From assembly GCA_038380435.1 (NCBI GenBank), contig JAWZYU010000013.1:64374446-64438445 (forward strand): a stretch of DNA of 64,000 bases, given 5' to 3'. Numbering within the stretch: position 1 is the first letter of the stretch; every line of letters begins with the position of its first letter. The notes under the pieces are model-generated. The model had not been told where the DNA came from. It did not search any database and saw nothing but the letters and a program-made list of their open reading frames with translations. Shown piece after piece: positions 1 to 10,750 of this stretch. The DNA comes from Ryuthela nishihirai (lineage: Eukaryota; Arthropoda; Arachnida; Araneae; Heptathelidae). The translations under genes were made by a program, and so were the position numbers.

Positions 1-512
1 CAATGACCTTTGCAACACCGGGAAATTCTTCGTGTTCAAATTGTGATGAAATGTCGGGGGGGGGGATACTCACAAAACTAACCTTTAGTGCAGGAAACAA
101 CAGAATATGCAGATTGAAAGTGAGACACGAGCTCTCACAATTTGTGAAGAAACGAAGCCACCGGCCAAGTGGGAACCTGTTTTTTTTTACCGGGGCACAC
201 GGAGGACGCTGTGCAGGAAATTTGGGTCGTGCGGACGAATATCACAGGAGCCATAGGGCGGCAAAATCTATGGTAACGGAAATAAAAATCTCGATAGCTT
301 AAACAGAAACTAAGCCATGGGCTATGAGAGAGCTCGCTGACGTTAATAACGATCCAAGCAAACACGGGGCAAATTTCTTCCTGTTGAAAAACTTGTTCTG
401 ATGTGTCGGGAGTGGGGGACTTACAAATTTACCTTTAGTGCAGTGAAAATAACAATAGGCAGATTACAAATGACACCCGGCAGCGCGCGGGTACCGTTCA
501 GCTAGTCATTAA
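1..512 (-). repeat. Dispersed repeat R1, end segment (inverted copy)
   Basis: Read on the minus strand, this stretch matches 9985-10460 almost throughout. Both begin with a CTAGCTGAAC-type start followed by a CCCGGC/GCCGGG-rich motif, then share 'TTTTCACTGCACTAAAGGTAAA', the 'CAACAGGAAGAAATTTGCC' block and a run of C before GACATTT. The copy is cut by the left edge of the window. Short ORFs here do not match between copies and look non-coding. The class is not settled; the start motif resembles termini of abundant non-autonomous elements in arthropods (from memory, unverified). Confidence 0.6.
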
Positions 513-1524
513 CCCTTTCACGAGTAAGGGAAACATTTTTCCCATTTTAAAATTGGTGATTGTCGTATTTAATTATAACCTTATCTGCATTTTTTATACA
601 GAATGTCAAAATAGAACGTATGCCGAACGCAATTACGTAAACGGGAACGTTTAGAAAACAAAAACAGAACTGTCAGGACGCATAATATATGTACTATGTG
701 CAATGTCCATCATTTTGTATAGTAATTTTATTTCATAATTTTGTATTATTTTGGTTAACATTTTGTTCTAATAAACCAATAAATAAAAGACATTGTATAA
801 TAAGCCTAACTATAATTTGTGTTACCTTTATAGTCCATTGGGAAAAATATTTCCCATAAAATTCCAAAAAAACAACACATTGTTATGTATTTTTCTTATG
901 ATTTTTATTTATTTTACGTCTAAACAAACTAAAATAAACAGTTGCATACTAATATTTACTCTTAGAAACCTTATGGTCCTGAAAGGGTTAATAAGATCAA
1001 CGTTATATACGTTATATCCGCCAAGGAAATCTCAATGCAACAGTTGCTTTTGACAGCGTGTTTACAACCAAACAATATCTTCATATGAAATGGTGAAAAC
1101 GAAATTGTTACGGACTTTCAACCGATGTTGCCTCTTGGGTGTAAGGATCATATCAGGTGCAACAGGTCTAGCTTATGGATAGCAGGGCAGCTATTTCGCA
1201 ATGAAATGAGTAGGCCAAAACAGATTCTTAAAACTACACTTTGAACAAAAAAAATTTAAAAAGTTCGTTATTGAACTTAATTTGCATTTCCAATGTAAGC
1301 CTAATTCTTAAAATGTCCATCAGATCGGTGTAAATAATTATTTTTTGTTTTTGTAACATTTTTCTGATTACGATTTTCTGGATTCAAAATCCGTAGACCT
1401 TAAGTGATGCTACTTGGGGCATGAGCACAAATTCAAAACGTAGAGTTTACATTTTGCAACATTTTCGCTTCATGAACACAAAACAAAGGATGAAATTTAC
1501 GAAAAGGCCATCCAACGTATTTTT
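513..1524. other. AT-rich stretch, nothing recognised
   Basis: No domain, RNA gene or clear repeat is visible. The 86-codon reading at 793-1053 has a simple AT-driven composition and no family resemblance. Confidence 0.5.
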
Positions 1525-1650
1525 AAATGTGCACAAGGTATGCCTGTCTACTGTTTAAATGTGCACAAGGTATGCCTGAAATAGGATCACCGCTTAACGT
1601 CCCATTCTCGCGGCGACTCGAAGAGTAAGAGGGAGATAAGTCTCAAAACA
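1525..1650 (-). repeat. Decayed SINE-A fragment with a short direct repeat
   Basis: The pieces AATGTGCACAAGGTATGCCT, CTTAACGTCCCATTC and GAGATAAGTCTC follow the order of a minus-strand SINE-A. The AAATGTGCACAAGGTATGCC block occurs twice, about 36 bp apart, so a local duplication followed insertion. Confidence 0.55.
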
Positions 1651-1750
1651 TAAAAATCTGTGAGCTTAATTTCAAGATGTTATTTGAAAGTGGGGAAGAC
1701 ATTGCCTTCAAGTGAGACATATATTTCAGTTGCGTACTGTAAATAGGAAA

Positions 1751-1856
1751 GTTCATATGATTAGCATGATAATGATCATATGATTAATGAAAGTTCACAT
1801 GATTAATATGATAATATTCATATGAATGATATGATAATATTCCTATGATTATAAAT
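1751..1856. repeat. Degenerate AT tandem repeat
   Basis: The motif CATATGATTAATATGATAAT recurs about four times with small changes and leads directly into the tail of the following SINE-B. Confidence 0.6.
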
Positions 1857-2046
1857 AAATAAATACCCCCTCAAGCAGCTGCTTGCCACAGAGGTCTGAC
1901 AGTTTATATGCCACAGTAGGAGATCTGAGAGGATGGCAGGACCTCAGCAGAAAAACGACACACACATCCATGCCTAATCCGAGGCTCGAACCCAGGTCCC
2001 TTAGATCAGTAGCCAAGCGTGCTAACCACTCGGCCACGGGACGGCT
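1857..2046 (-). mobile_element. SINE-B copy (tRNA-Ser/Leu-like head)
   Basis: On the minus strand the head reads CCGTCCCGTGGCCGAGTGGT (A box) followed by GGTTCGAGCCT (B box), which are RNA polymerase III internal promoter boxes. The body contains CTGCTGAGGTCCTGCCATCC and ends CAAGCAGCTGCTTGAGGGGG, followed by a TATTTATTT tail. It is not a functional tRNA gene, because the tRNA-like part runs on into the SINE body. This copy lacks the TGACAGG/CCTGTCA hairpin segment present in other copies. Confidence 0.85.
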
Positions 2047-2194
2047 AATAAATGGTTTCTTTATCGGTTTATCGGCTACCAGTAGCTCAGCATGAAAGCT
2101 CCTTCAGCTGTGTGTTCAGCTTACTATTCTGCCTGATTCGACACTTGTTTCCTCTAAATTTCATATTATTCAACAAGAATGACTTCAAAACTTT

Positions 2195-2268
2195 CAAATA
2201 AGACGAGAGTCTCTAATCTAAATAATAAGACGAGGGTCCCTTTCAAATAAGACGAAGGTCTCTAATAA
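2195..2268. repeat. Short tandem repeat (AATAAGACGAGRGTCYCT units)
   Basis: Three copies of an AATAAGACGA-G-GTC-CT unit lie within about 75 bp with slightly different spacing. Confidence 0.6.
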
Positions 2269-2547
2269 TAACTTTATTGATATAAAATATTTCTTGAAAC
2301 TTAATTTTCTTAGGAGAAAAGAACTGTTTGTAATGCAATTGGGCGTTGAACAAATACTCGAAATCGGATCTCATAGATCTTAAATAACAACTATCTGAAC
2401 ATTGATTATATACCCATAAAGTATTCACTTTCGTACTGTACAATGCTTATTCCAAACATGCTATAGTCTTCAGATAAAATAAGCAGCTTGGGTTCGTTGA
2501 ATGATAGTATAGGAGCACGCTACAGCTTTACGTTAGTCTTGTGTTGT

Positions 2548-2812
2548 CAAAAATAATTATTCTCCGAGTGGGTTGGCTTGTTTTCACCTGTACTTCCCTT
2601 TGCGCACAATGAGCTAAATGGTCAGGTTACAAGGACCCCAAGGGCTCATAGAAGGTAGGGGAAAGGGAATCATTGAGCGGCTGTTAAGAGACAGATGGAA
2701 GCCACCCATCAAGGCCATACAGCGTGTTCTTTAACGTGACGGAATAGAGCTCTCCTGTTGAAGGGCCCGTTTTTAACGTCCCATCTGACGAATGGCGGCT
2801 TCTCAACAGCAC
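2548..2812 (-). mobile_element. Old, diverged SINE-A copy
   Basis: The order of blocks is that of a minus-strand SINE-A: a TTGTTTTCACCTG tail, GCGCACAATGAGCTAAATGG, AGACAGATGGAAGCC, GTGTTCTTTAACGTG and ACGTCCCATCTGACG. The tRNA head is absent. Divergence is much higher than in the copies with target duplications. Confidence 0.7.
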
Positions 2813-2876
2813 CATTTTACACATAGAGGGATAAATGGCCAAATCACAAGCAATATAAGGGTTGAGAGAAATTTGG

Positions 2877-2950
2877 GGTTATTTTACCTCTGAACAGCAA
2901 TGTTTCCACACAATAGACTAAATCGCCAAGTCACAAAGACTCCAAGGGAA
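2877..2950 (-). repeat. SINE-A 3'-end fragment
   Basis: TTTTACCTCTGAACAGCAAT, ACACAATAGACTAAATCGCC and AGTCACAAAGACTCCAAGG match the 3' part of SINE-A and stop after about 75 bp. Confidence 0.55.
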
Positions 2951-3061
2951 GAAATAGACAAACAAAAGGAGAGCTGTATCACCATATAATTAACGTTTTG
3001 TGTGGTAGAAAACGGGCAGTTATACAGGGATAGAAGAATAAACAAGGTAATTTTATAGAAG

Positions 3062-4735
3062 GTGAGGATTCTGTCATTTCCTAGGTGGGCTGAGCATTTC
3101 AGTGATGTTCTAAACAATGTTGTTAGTTCTACTCCCATTGTTTGTAATGATGGTAGATGCATTGGTGGCTTTAATGTTGGCCCTATAACACAAGCTGAAG
3201 TTAGTTTGGCTGTTTCTAAACTTAACTACATTAATCCCCAGGGGTAGATGAAATTACTACGGAAATGCTTAGAGCTTGGAATGTTTCGGTTACCACTAGG
3301 ATGACTGAAATTCTGAATACCTTTTATGATAAAGGCATGGTTCCGAAGGATTTTACCAGAGCTATTGTTATCCCTATTTCCAAAAAAGGTGATCGCAGTT
3401 ATTGTGATAACTATAGGAGTATCAGCCGACTTTCTGTTCCAGGTAAAGTTCTTTCCATGATTGTGCTTAATAGAATTAAGAATCTGATTGATTTACAATT
3501 GCGTGATGAGCAATGTGGATTCAAAAGTGGTAGGGGATGTGTGGATCAGATATTTCCTCTCAGGCAGATTCTTGAGAAATGTTTAGAGTTTTAGAAACCT
3601 TTGGTTGCTAGCTTTGTTGATTCCAAAAGATCTTTTGACTCTGTTGATCGTGAGATCGTATGGCATACCAGACAAGTTATGTTAAATATAAATGAGTTAA
3701 CATAATGAAATCTCTCTATAATAATACTGAGTCGTGTGTGAGAGTTGGTAAGGCTTGTAGCAACTGGTTTAGCATTCCTTCTGGTGTTCGACAAGGGTGC
3801 ATTTTATCTCCTTTTCTTTTTAATTTGGTTATTGATCATGTTATGCGAAATTTACTTCAAGGGAAAGATTTTGGCCTTAAATGGGATGGAGATACGAAAG
3901 TTTCTGATTTAGATTATGCTGATGATTTAGCCCTTTTGGCAAATGATGTTGATGAGATGAACTCTTTCATTCGAGCTGTTGATGTAACTGGTAGTAGAGT
4001 AGGTTTGGTTATAAACAGAGAGAAAACTAAAGTGATGAAAATTGGTCAGGCAGGCTGTGATTCGGTTAATCTGAATGGTTGCAGTCTTGAGCAGGTGTCA
4101 CAGTTTAATTATCTTGGGAGCTCTGTAACAGATAAATGGTGATGTGCGGCATGAGATTAACAGACGAATAGGGATTGCTGCCGGGACTTTTAAGAACCTA
4201 TGGAGAGTGTGGAGAAATAGGCGTATACACCTAAAGACTAAAATCAGACTGTATAATGATTTGGTTCTTTCTAGGGTTAGTTATGGTAGTGAAACTTGGA
4301 CGCTGTGTAAACAAGATAACAGGAAACGTGATGCCTTTGATTCTAGATGCCTACGCAGTGTCTTGGGTATTAGATGGTTCAACGTTTTTAAATAATGATG
4401 AGGTTAGACAAAGGAGTCGGCAGCCTCCTTTGAGCAGTATATTGTGCAGAGAGAGACTCCACTGGTGCCCGTCTTTTTTTATAGATTAAGCTAATTTATG
4501 TTGCCGCCTTTGATTATAGATTAGCGAAAAGGGCTATGAACATTGTGCCTAAAGGTTTCAGAAAGAGGGAGAGATCTAGGATGCGGTGGGCAGACATTGT
4601 CAAACAGGACATTGTTAGAATCAGTATACAGTTGTTAGATGCAACAGATGTAGCTCAGGAGAGATGTGTTTAGAAAACTAAATTGCACAATCTGGTTAGA
4701 CATCCGTAGCCCATGCCTGCTTGAGGATGATGAAG
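3062..4735 (+). pseudogene. Non-LTR retrotransposon reverse transcriptase, decayed
   Basis: Successive plus-strand frames give an ordered reverse transcriptase. The finger/palm region (3265-3594) includes DEQCGFKSGRGCVDQIF. A palm block (3705-4142) holds GVRQGCILSPFLFN and the catalytic YADD box (LDYADDLALLAN). A thumb/C-terminal block (4144-4395) has VSYGSETWTLCKQD. A tail near 4578-4670 reads WADIVKQDIVR and LLDATDVAQERC. At least three stops or frameshifts separate the pieces (near 3248, 3592 and 4140), so no intact protein can be made. The layout fits RTE-like 'endonuclease-reverse transcriptase' proteins, but I cannot fix the clade from memory. No endonuclease domain is visible upstream, so the copy is probably 5'-truncated, as is usual for LINE insertions. 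Confidence 0.85.
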
Positions 4736-4789
4736 ATAGGCTAAATGTCGAGGTCAAAACGACTTCAATGGTTCAGAGAAGGTTGTGGG

Positions 4790-4872
4790 TTGTTTTGCCT
4801 CTTAAAAGAAATTTTTTGCAGACAATGGGCTCAATTCCCATGTCACGAGGACTCCAAAAGCTCAGAGGTGTA
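4790..4872 (-). repeat. SINE-A 3'-end fragment
   Basis: GGGTTGTTTTGCCTCTTAAA, TTTTTTGCAGACAATGGGCT and ACTCCAAAAGCTCAGAGG match the 3' third of SINE-A read on the minus strand. It lies just downstream of the reverse-transcriptase wreck but in the opposite sense. Confidence 0.55.
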
Positions 4873-5461
4873 TTGAAGAAGAGGATCGAATGGACATTGG
4901 TTTGGAGACAGATGAAAATCTCTTATTTAGGTCATCAAGCAGTTCTTTTTTGTCCCCAGTACGGCTTCTTGCTGACGAGGCCATCCATCCAAACTCATGT
5001 GAGTTCATTGTTTCATTGAGACCATGTTCGAAGTTAGAGAAGAAAAATGTCGACGCTGAGAAAGATGAGGCTCCCTCCAAAGATCAGATGAAGAGCCTGG
5101 AACACTGATGAAGGAGCCGACTCCCGCTCCTTTGCTGAAAGACTTACCAGCAGGTTTTTCAGTTAGAGAAGGAATGGATTTCGCATAAATTCCAATTACA
5201 CTTTCACAGAAAACAAACCCTCTTAAAAAACGCTTGAACTTATTTTCCCCCCATCTTCCAACTGTTATCCTCTAATCTTTTATCGTTTGTTTGCAGGATT
5301 TTTTTTTGTTTCTTTCTGTGTTTGTCAAAACGATTTCCCCCCCCCCCTATCTTCTCAATCGTATGACCGATCACAACAATTCACGTGTCAAATGGAACTT
5401 TAACGCTGGGAGTGCCATGGGCTATAAAAGATTTAACCTCGTTCTCTCTTCCCGCTTAAGG

Positions 5462-5840
5462 GTGGGTTTTACCTCTGAGCGGCACTTTTTTGCACACCAT
5501 GGGCTAAATGGCCAGGTCACATGGACCCCGAAGGCTCAGAGAAAGTTGGGGGAGGGGACCCACTGGAACAGCTGTTGGGAGACAGATGGTAGCCTCCCGT
5601 CAAGGCCATCCAGCGTGTTCTTTAACGTGCACAAGGTATGCCTCTCCCGCACACGGGGCCACAGCTTAACGTCCCATCCGACGGACGGCGGCCTTTCTAA
5701 GCCCATCAGTGTCCCCTATTGACCGTGGGCAGGGCGGGGAATTTTGCGGAGATAAATCTCAACGCTGACCCAGCTGGGACTCGAACCTGGGAACTACAGA
5801 TTACGAGCCTGGCGCGCTACCGACTGAGCCACCCCCGCCC
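5462..5840 (-). mobile_element. SINE-A, full length, with target duplication
   Basis: The full family structure is present on the minus strand: a tRNA-like head (TGGCTCAGTCGGTAGCGCGC, GGTTCGAGTCC), the central domain with two ACGTTAA motifs, and a 3' end with TGCAAAAAAGTGCCGCTCAG. CGCTTAAGG flanks both ends (5453-5461 and 5841-5849), the signature of target-primed insertion. The 143-codon reading across it is SINE sequence, not a gene. Confidence 0.93.
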
Positions 5841-5849
5841 CGCTTAAGG

Positions 5850-8290
5850 AAGAAAATTGTTCTACACATTATCTTCCTAATGCGAGTATGCTACGAGAAT
5901 CAGTCACGAATTCATCTCTTCTCTTTTACCAAAACTCCAGGTATCTTACTGTAGTGCCCCACATTACAAACTTTTATTTTATTGTCTAAAATTTCACGTG
6001 GTCGCCACCAACGATTTAAATCTAATATTAAATCCTGTGACGTCTATTAGGTCTTGGACTATCTCACAATAGGAGCTCTGTTTCTCACCCCCTCCCAATA
6101 AAAGTGATGAAAGAAAGAGGATCGATATATGTCAGTTATGCAGAATGAAAGCTTCCAAATGTTTTAGTGACAAAGTAAAATTTTTTTCAAAAATGCTTCT
6201 TTTGATATGCGAGCCTCCCCCACCCCCACCCCCGAAAAAAAATTAAATTTGAAACTAAAGTATACCATAGTGAAATCCCTTACTGAATTCATGTTCACTT
6301 GAAAACGAAGATAGGTCGCCTATTTACCTACTTAATAAAGAAATGTCGGCGTTCTACCTTACTTTTAAATGAATGCAAATTCAGTGAATTATTTCAGCAC
6401 GGCATACGTAAGATTTATTTTAAAAAATTTTGTCGCACCCAAATAGTTTTTACATTTTTTAATTTTCATTGTTAGTCTTTCATTTTCACTTTTTCCCATT
6501 TTTGGCGAGCACGTCCAGAAAGTATTCCATGTCCATAGTAACCAACCAATCAGTAGCTCAACTTAGAAAATATAATTGTAGATATTTTCTTCGTGTTGCC
6601 AGATCCCGTTTGCAAAACATACAAACTGATAACTGAATTTGACTCGAAAGAATTTTTGAAAAAGGGAATTGCGATGAATTAGCAGATCCCTCACGATCAA
6701 ATTAAACTTCAGTCAACTGCATTTTACTTTATTTACTATAGGCAATAAAAATTTATTATTGTCACCAGCAACGTTTTCTCTTTGAAACATGCGGCATGAA
6801 CTAAGTATGATCCGCGTTAACCATGTCAGAATTTCTAATATTCAGGACTACACATTAGTACTTATTGGTAATTTGACTTCGAAAGCTGCTTTCTAACAAA
6901 ATATTTTGAGTCTCCAAAAAAATATCATTTAGACTCGAACAACCCACAAGCGAGTAATACATAGTACCGTATTTCCTAACTGTAGTAGCGACGAGTAGAG
7001 GTTTTAAATAACTGACCAAAATGCAGATTTTGGTTTAAAAAATGCTAAATAATTAAATTTAAACTTATTGAAATTTCAAAGTCAACAAAATTCCACCGTA
7101 GGCTTAGAGAGGTGGATGGTTTTACATTATAATCATATTTCAACACACCAACTCCACTTAACAATCTAAATTTAAAGTGACAACAACTAGTTAAGATTGA
7201 AATCAAAGTAGTAGCCATACCGTAAATGAAGCCTCTTCACAGAAACGAGAACTGGATTCTACTAAGTGCTCACGGAAAAAAAAAATATAAGAAGTACCAA
7301 GTTCAGATTTCTCTGTTCGTGGTTTTTCACAAAGCAATGCAAATTTTGGAAAATTTGGCCTAGATACAGTTTAAGCATGGGTTTAATATCTCCCCACTTC
7401 AGAGATATTTTAAATAGTTCTTATTATATTTATTTCTCGCAAATTCCCCCCTCCCCCCCCCCCGAAGTCACGCCTAAAATTAGCCCAGTGGGTCTTCTAC
7501 TAAATTTGGACTGAAGCGAAGAAAACAAAAGATAGATTATACGACAAAACTCTGGTCCGGTAAGCGCGATCACCTCACACCGACTATTTCCTATGGTCGA
7601 AACATGGCATATCATTCTTGCAACGCTGGGAATCATCCAACCCAATGGGCCAATCAGATGCAATCCCCGGGAAAAATACACAACGTCCTGGTGCACGAAA
7701 AATCGCCCTCCATCTGAAGGTTAATGCTCTAGCTTGCGAAAAACGAAGTCATGCCTTAGAAAAGAAAGAAAATTCCCTGCTCTATTTAAGTACCAACGAA
7801 GCGATTTCGCTCGGAGTATCCACAGCAAAGGATGAAGCCGAATAGCCCCGAATGACATATACAAACGGGGTCTGGTTAACATCAGCTATGTGAGAAGTCT
7901 CTGTCAGACACTAAAGTGGTTGCACTAGAATAGTGTATCTGAAAAAAAAAATATCAATAGGTCTGAGAGATATTACTATAATATAACCCAGAACCAGTTA
8001 CTAAAATCAATAAAAGATTTCGTTCATTTAAAAATGAATGGTTACAGTCGCTTGCAATACTATGCAGTCTTAGAAAATTTACACCATTCCTTATTATCGT
8101 TTTTTTTTAAGTGGAGACGTGTGTAACCAATTTTTACGTGAAGACCTCTCGCTTTATCCGTCTCCCAGTTTGGAGTTAGATGATCAGAAATGCTCCTGCA
8201 TCATCTAACTGGTGTTCGGCAGATCCCATCTATCTGGATTATCCGTGGATTACAGTTCATTTTTTATATTTTTGGGAGGAGGAGGAGGGA
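5850..8290. other. Gene-poor AT-rich interval
   Basis: I see no recognisable protein, RNA gene or complete mobile element. There are homopolymer C runs near 6210-6235 and 7446-7463. The readings at 7266-7845 show no family features. Confidence 0.45.
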
Positions 8291-8302
8291 ATGTTGCTGA
8301 GT

Positions 8303-8690
8303 TGTTGTTGGGTTGTTTTACCTCTGAGCGGCACTTTTTTGCACACCATGGGTTAAATGGCCAAGCCGTAAGGACCCCGAAGGCTCAGACAAGGTTGGGG
8401 GAGGGGACCCACTGGAACAGCTGTTGGGAGACAGATGGTAGCCTCCCGTCAAGGCCATCCAGCGCGTTCTTTAACGTGCACAGGGTATGGCTCTCCCTCA
8501 CACGGGGCCACGGCTTAACGTCCCATCCGACGGACGGCGGCCTTTCCAAGCCCATCGGTGTCCCCTACTGACCGTGGGCAGGGCGGGGAATTTTGCGGAG
8601 ATAAATCTCAACGCTGACCCAGCTGGGACTCGAACCTGGGAACTACAGATTACGAGCCTGGCGCGCTATCGACTGAGCCACCCCCGCCCC
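8303..8690 (-). mobile_element. SINE-A, full length, 12 bp target duplication
   Basis: It has complete head, body and tail. ATGTTGCTGAGT occurs immediately before (8291-8302) and after (8691-8702). Two mismatches to other young copies in the 3' region (for example AAGCCGTAAGGAC) give it a small private signature. Confidence 0.94.
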
Positions 8691-8702
8691 ATGTTGCTGA
8701 GT

Positions 8703-9281
8703 AGAAAGACTGACAGCAATTTACTTCCGTCGGGTTAGAACAGCTAAAGGTGGACTGAACCTCCAATTTGCTTTTATATCGGAGACTTGCAACGCCCCAG
8801 AGCACTGCAGAAAATACTCTTTGTGAGGTTATTTCTCGAAAGCATTGAGAAATGCAAACCTGCATAACGGTAGTTTTAAAGCTAAATTTTTTTAAACTCA
8901 ATTTTCACGTCAATAGCCCAAGAGATTAATTGAAACGTTATTTATAGAAATCGTATATGAAATGGAGGAGTTCTTTAAAGGAGATTTTTAGAAACAACGA
9001 CAATGGTAAATAACCAGATGATAATCTGAAGCTATAAACCAAGTTTCTAACATGAATTCGAAATAGAAAGGTTAAAAGGAATGGTTTATAATTGAAAATT
9101 TCGAAATGAAGGCATGTTAATATGGCTGCTTATAATTTAAAATTAATAGTGTATTATTATTTTATAGTTGCAAAATATTACGTAAAAATTTAATATTTTT
9201 TCCACAAGAACTGTTCAATTTTTAACCTATAATACATACAATATGTTACTGCACTGCACTGCTAAATTTCCTCATAAAAGT
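8703..9281. other. AT-rich interval, nothing recognised
   Basis: No coding or RNA signal; simple AT-rich sequence lies between two SINE-A insertions of opposite orientation. Confidence 0.45.
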
Positions 9282-9295
9282 CCCATTTGAAACGG

Positions 9296-9677
9296 GGCGG
9301 GGTGGCTCAGTCGGTAGCGTGCCAGGCTCGTAATCTGCAGTTCCCAAGTTCGAGTCCCAGCTGGGTCAGCGTTGAGATTTATCTCCGCAAAATTCCCCGC
9401 CCTGCCCACTGTCAGAAGGGGACACCGATGGGCTTGAAAACACCGCCGTCCGTCGGATGGGACGTTAAGCCGTGGCCCCGTGTGCGTGAGAGCGCATACC
9501 CTGCGCACGTTAAAGAACACGCTGGATGGCCTTGACGGGAGGCTACCACCTGTCTCTCAACAGCTGTTCCAGTGGTTCCCCTCCCCCAACCTTCTCTGAG
9601 CCTTCCGGGTCCTTGTGACCTGGCCATTTAGCCCATGGTGTGCAAAAAAAGTGCCGCTCAGACGTAAAACAACCCAA
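9296..9677 (+). mobile_element. SINE-A, full length, 14 bp target duplication
   Basis: It is read in the sense direction from GGGGCGGGGTGGCTCAGTCG to AAAACAACCCAA. CCCATTTGAAACGG is duplicated exactly at 9282-9295 and 9678-9691. The readings of 71-83 codons on both strands over it are SINE shadows. Confidence 0.94.
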
Positions 9678-9984
9678 CCCATTTGAAACGGAATTTTCTC
9701 ATGAGAGACTGTTTTATGAGATCCAGCGGTTCAGAGGAAAACTGCTGATGCCAAACGTGACATAAGAGAGTAAGAAAATGCGTTTCGTTATCAATCCTAA
9801 ATTCAGATATTTACAAACGTTTTTCCATATCATACACTTTGTTCTTTGGCGATTATTTCGTTCAGCTAAGGTATTGGGTAAAGGTTACCAACTTCAGTTA
9901 AAAGAAAGCGATAAACTGGACATGAACGTAAAAATCCACAAAAATGGTTAGAAACTTCGAAAGGTATAAATATTTTTTTATCTT

Positions 9985-10750
9985 ACTAGCTGAACGTACC
10001 CGGCGTTGCCCGGGTGTTACTTTTAACCTGTATATTCCTATTTTCACTGCACTAAAGGTAAATTTTGCACAACCCCCCCCACCACCACCACCGACACTTT
10101 AGCACAGATTTTCAACAGGAAGAAATTTGCCCTGATCGTTGTTTACGTCAGCGAGCTCTCCTCATAACCCGTGACTTAGTTTCTGCGCAACTATGGAGAT
10201 TTTGTTTCCGTTACCACAGATTTTGCTCCTTATGGCTCCCGTGATATTCTTTCGCACGGTCCAAATATCCTGGACAGCGTCCCCCGGTGATTGGTTTAAA
10301 AATCAGGTTCTCACTTGGCCCGTGGCTTCGTTTCTACACAAATTGTGACAGCTCATGTATCACTTTTAATCTGAATATTTTGTTGTTTCCTGTACTAATG
10401 GTTAGTTTTGTCAACCCCCCCGACATTTTATCACAGTTTGAATACTAAGAATTTCCGGTGTTCTAAAGACCATTGCTGACTCGGCGCGTGCTCTCAGAGC
10501 CCGTGGCAAACGATCGAGATAATTATTTCGTCAGATTCTGGCATTCTGTAATTCCCGACGTACTTCACCGAAAGGTCCCAAATTTCGTAGGCGGGTTCCC
10601 CGTGCCTGACCGTGACCACCGAAGACAAGGCCAAGGGACTGATTTATGACGTCACTAAGAGTGGTGCTGGCCGTGACTAAGAAATCGAGCTAAATCGTGC
10701 CATGGAATTTCTTTCAGAAGCATTGCGATGTGTCTCCTATATTCTTTTTG
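9985..10750 (+). repeat. Dispersed repeat R1, end segment
   Basis: It starts ACTAGCTGAACGTACCCGGC with the palindromic CCGGCGTTGCCCGGG motif. It is collinear with the inverted copy at 1-512 for about 480 bp, then continues into CCTGACCGTGACCACCGAAG and ACAAGGCCAAGGGACT. Those last blocks reappear inverted at about 17640-17700. No open reading frame is shared between copies. Confidence 0.6.

Noticed and set aside
4790..4872. Possible shared 3' tail between the reverse-transcriptase element and SINE-A
   Set aside because: The SINE-like piece is in the opposite sense to the retrotransposon, so it is an independent fragment rather than a common 3' end.
5291..5722. 143-codon open reading frame containing CFTSERHFFAHHGLNGQ-like sequence, recurring many times in the window
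   Set aside because: It lies entirely in SINE-A copies and is a by-product of the SINE sequence; copies have frame differences and exact transposon flanks.
5780..5840. tRNA gene signature (A and B boxes) in SINE copies
   Set aside because: The tRNA-like part has no proper acceptor pairing or end and runs into a SINE body with target duplications.
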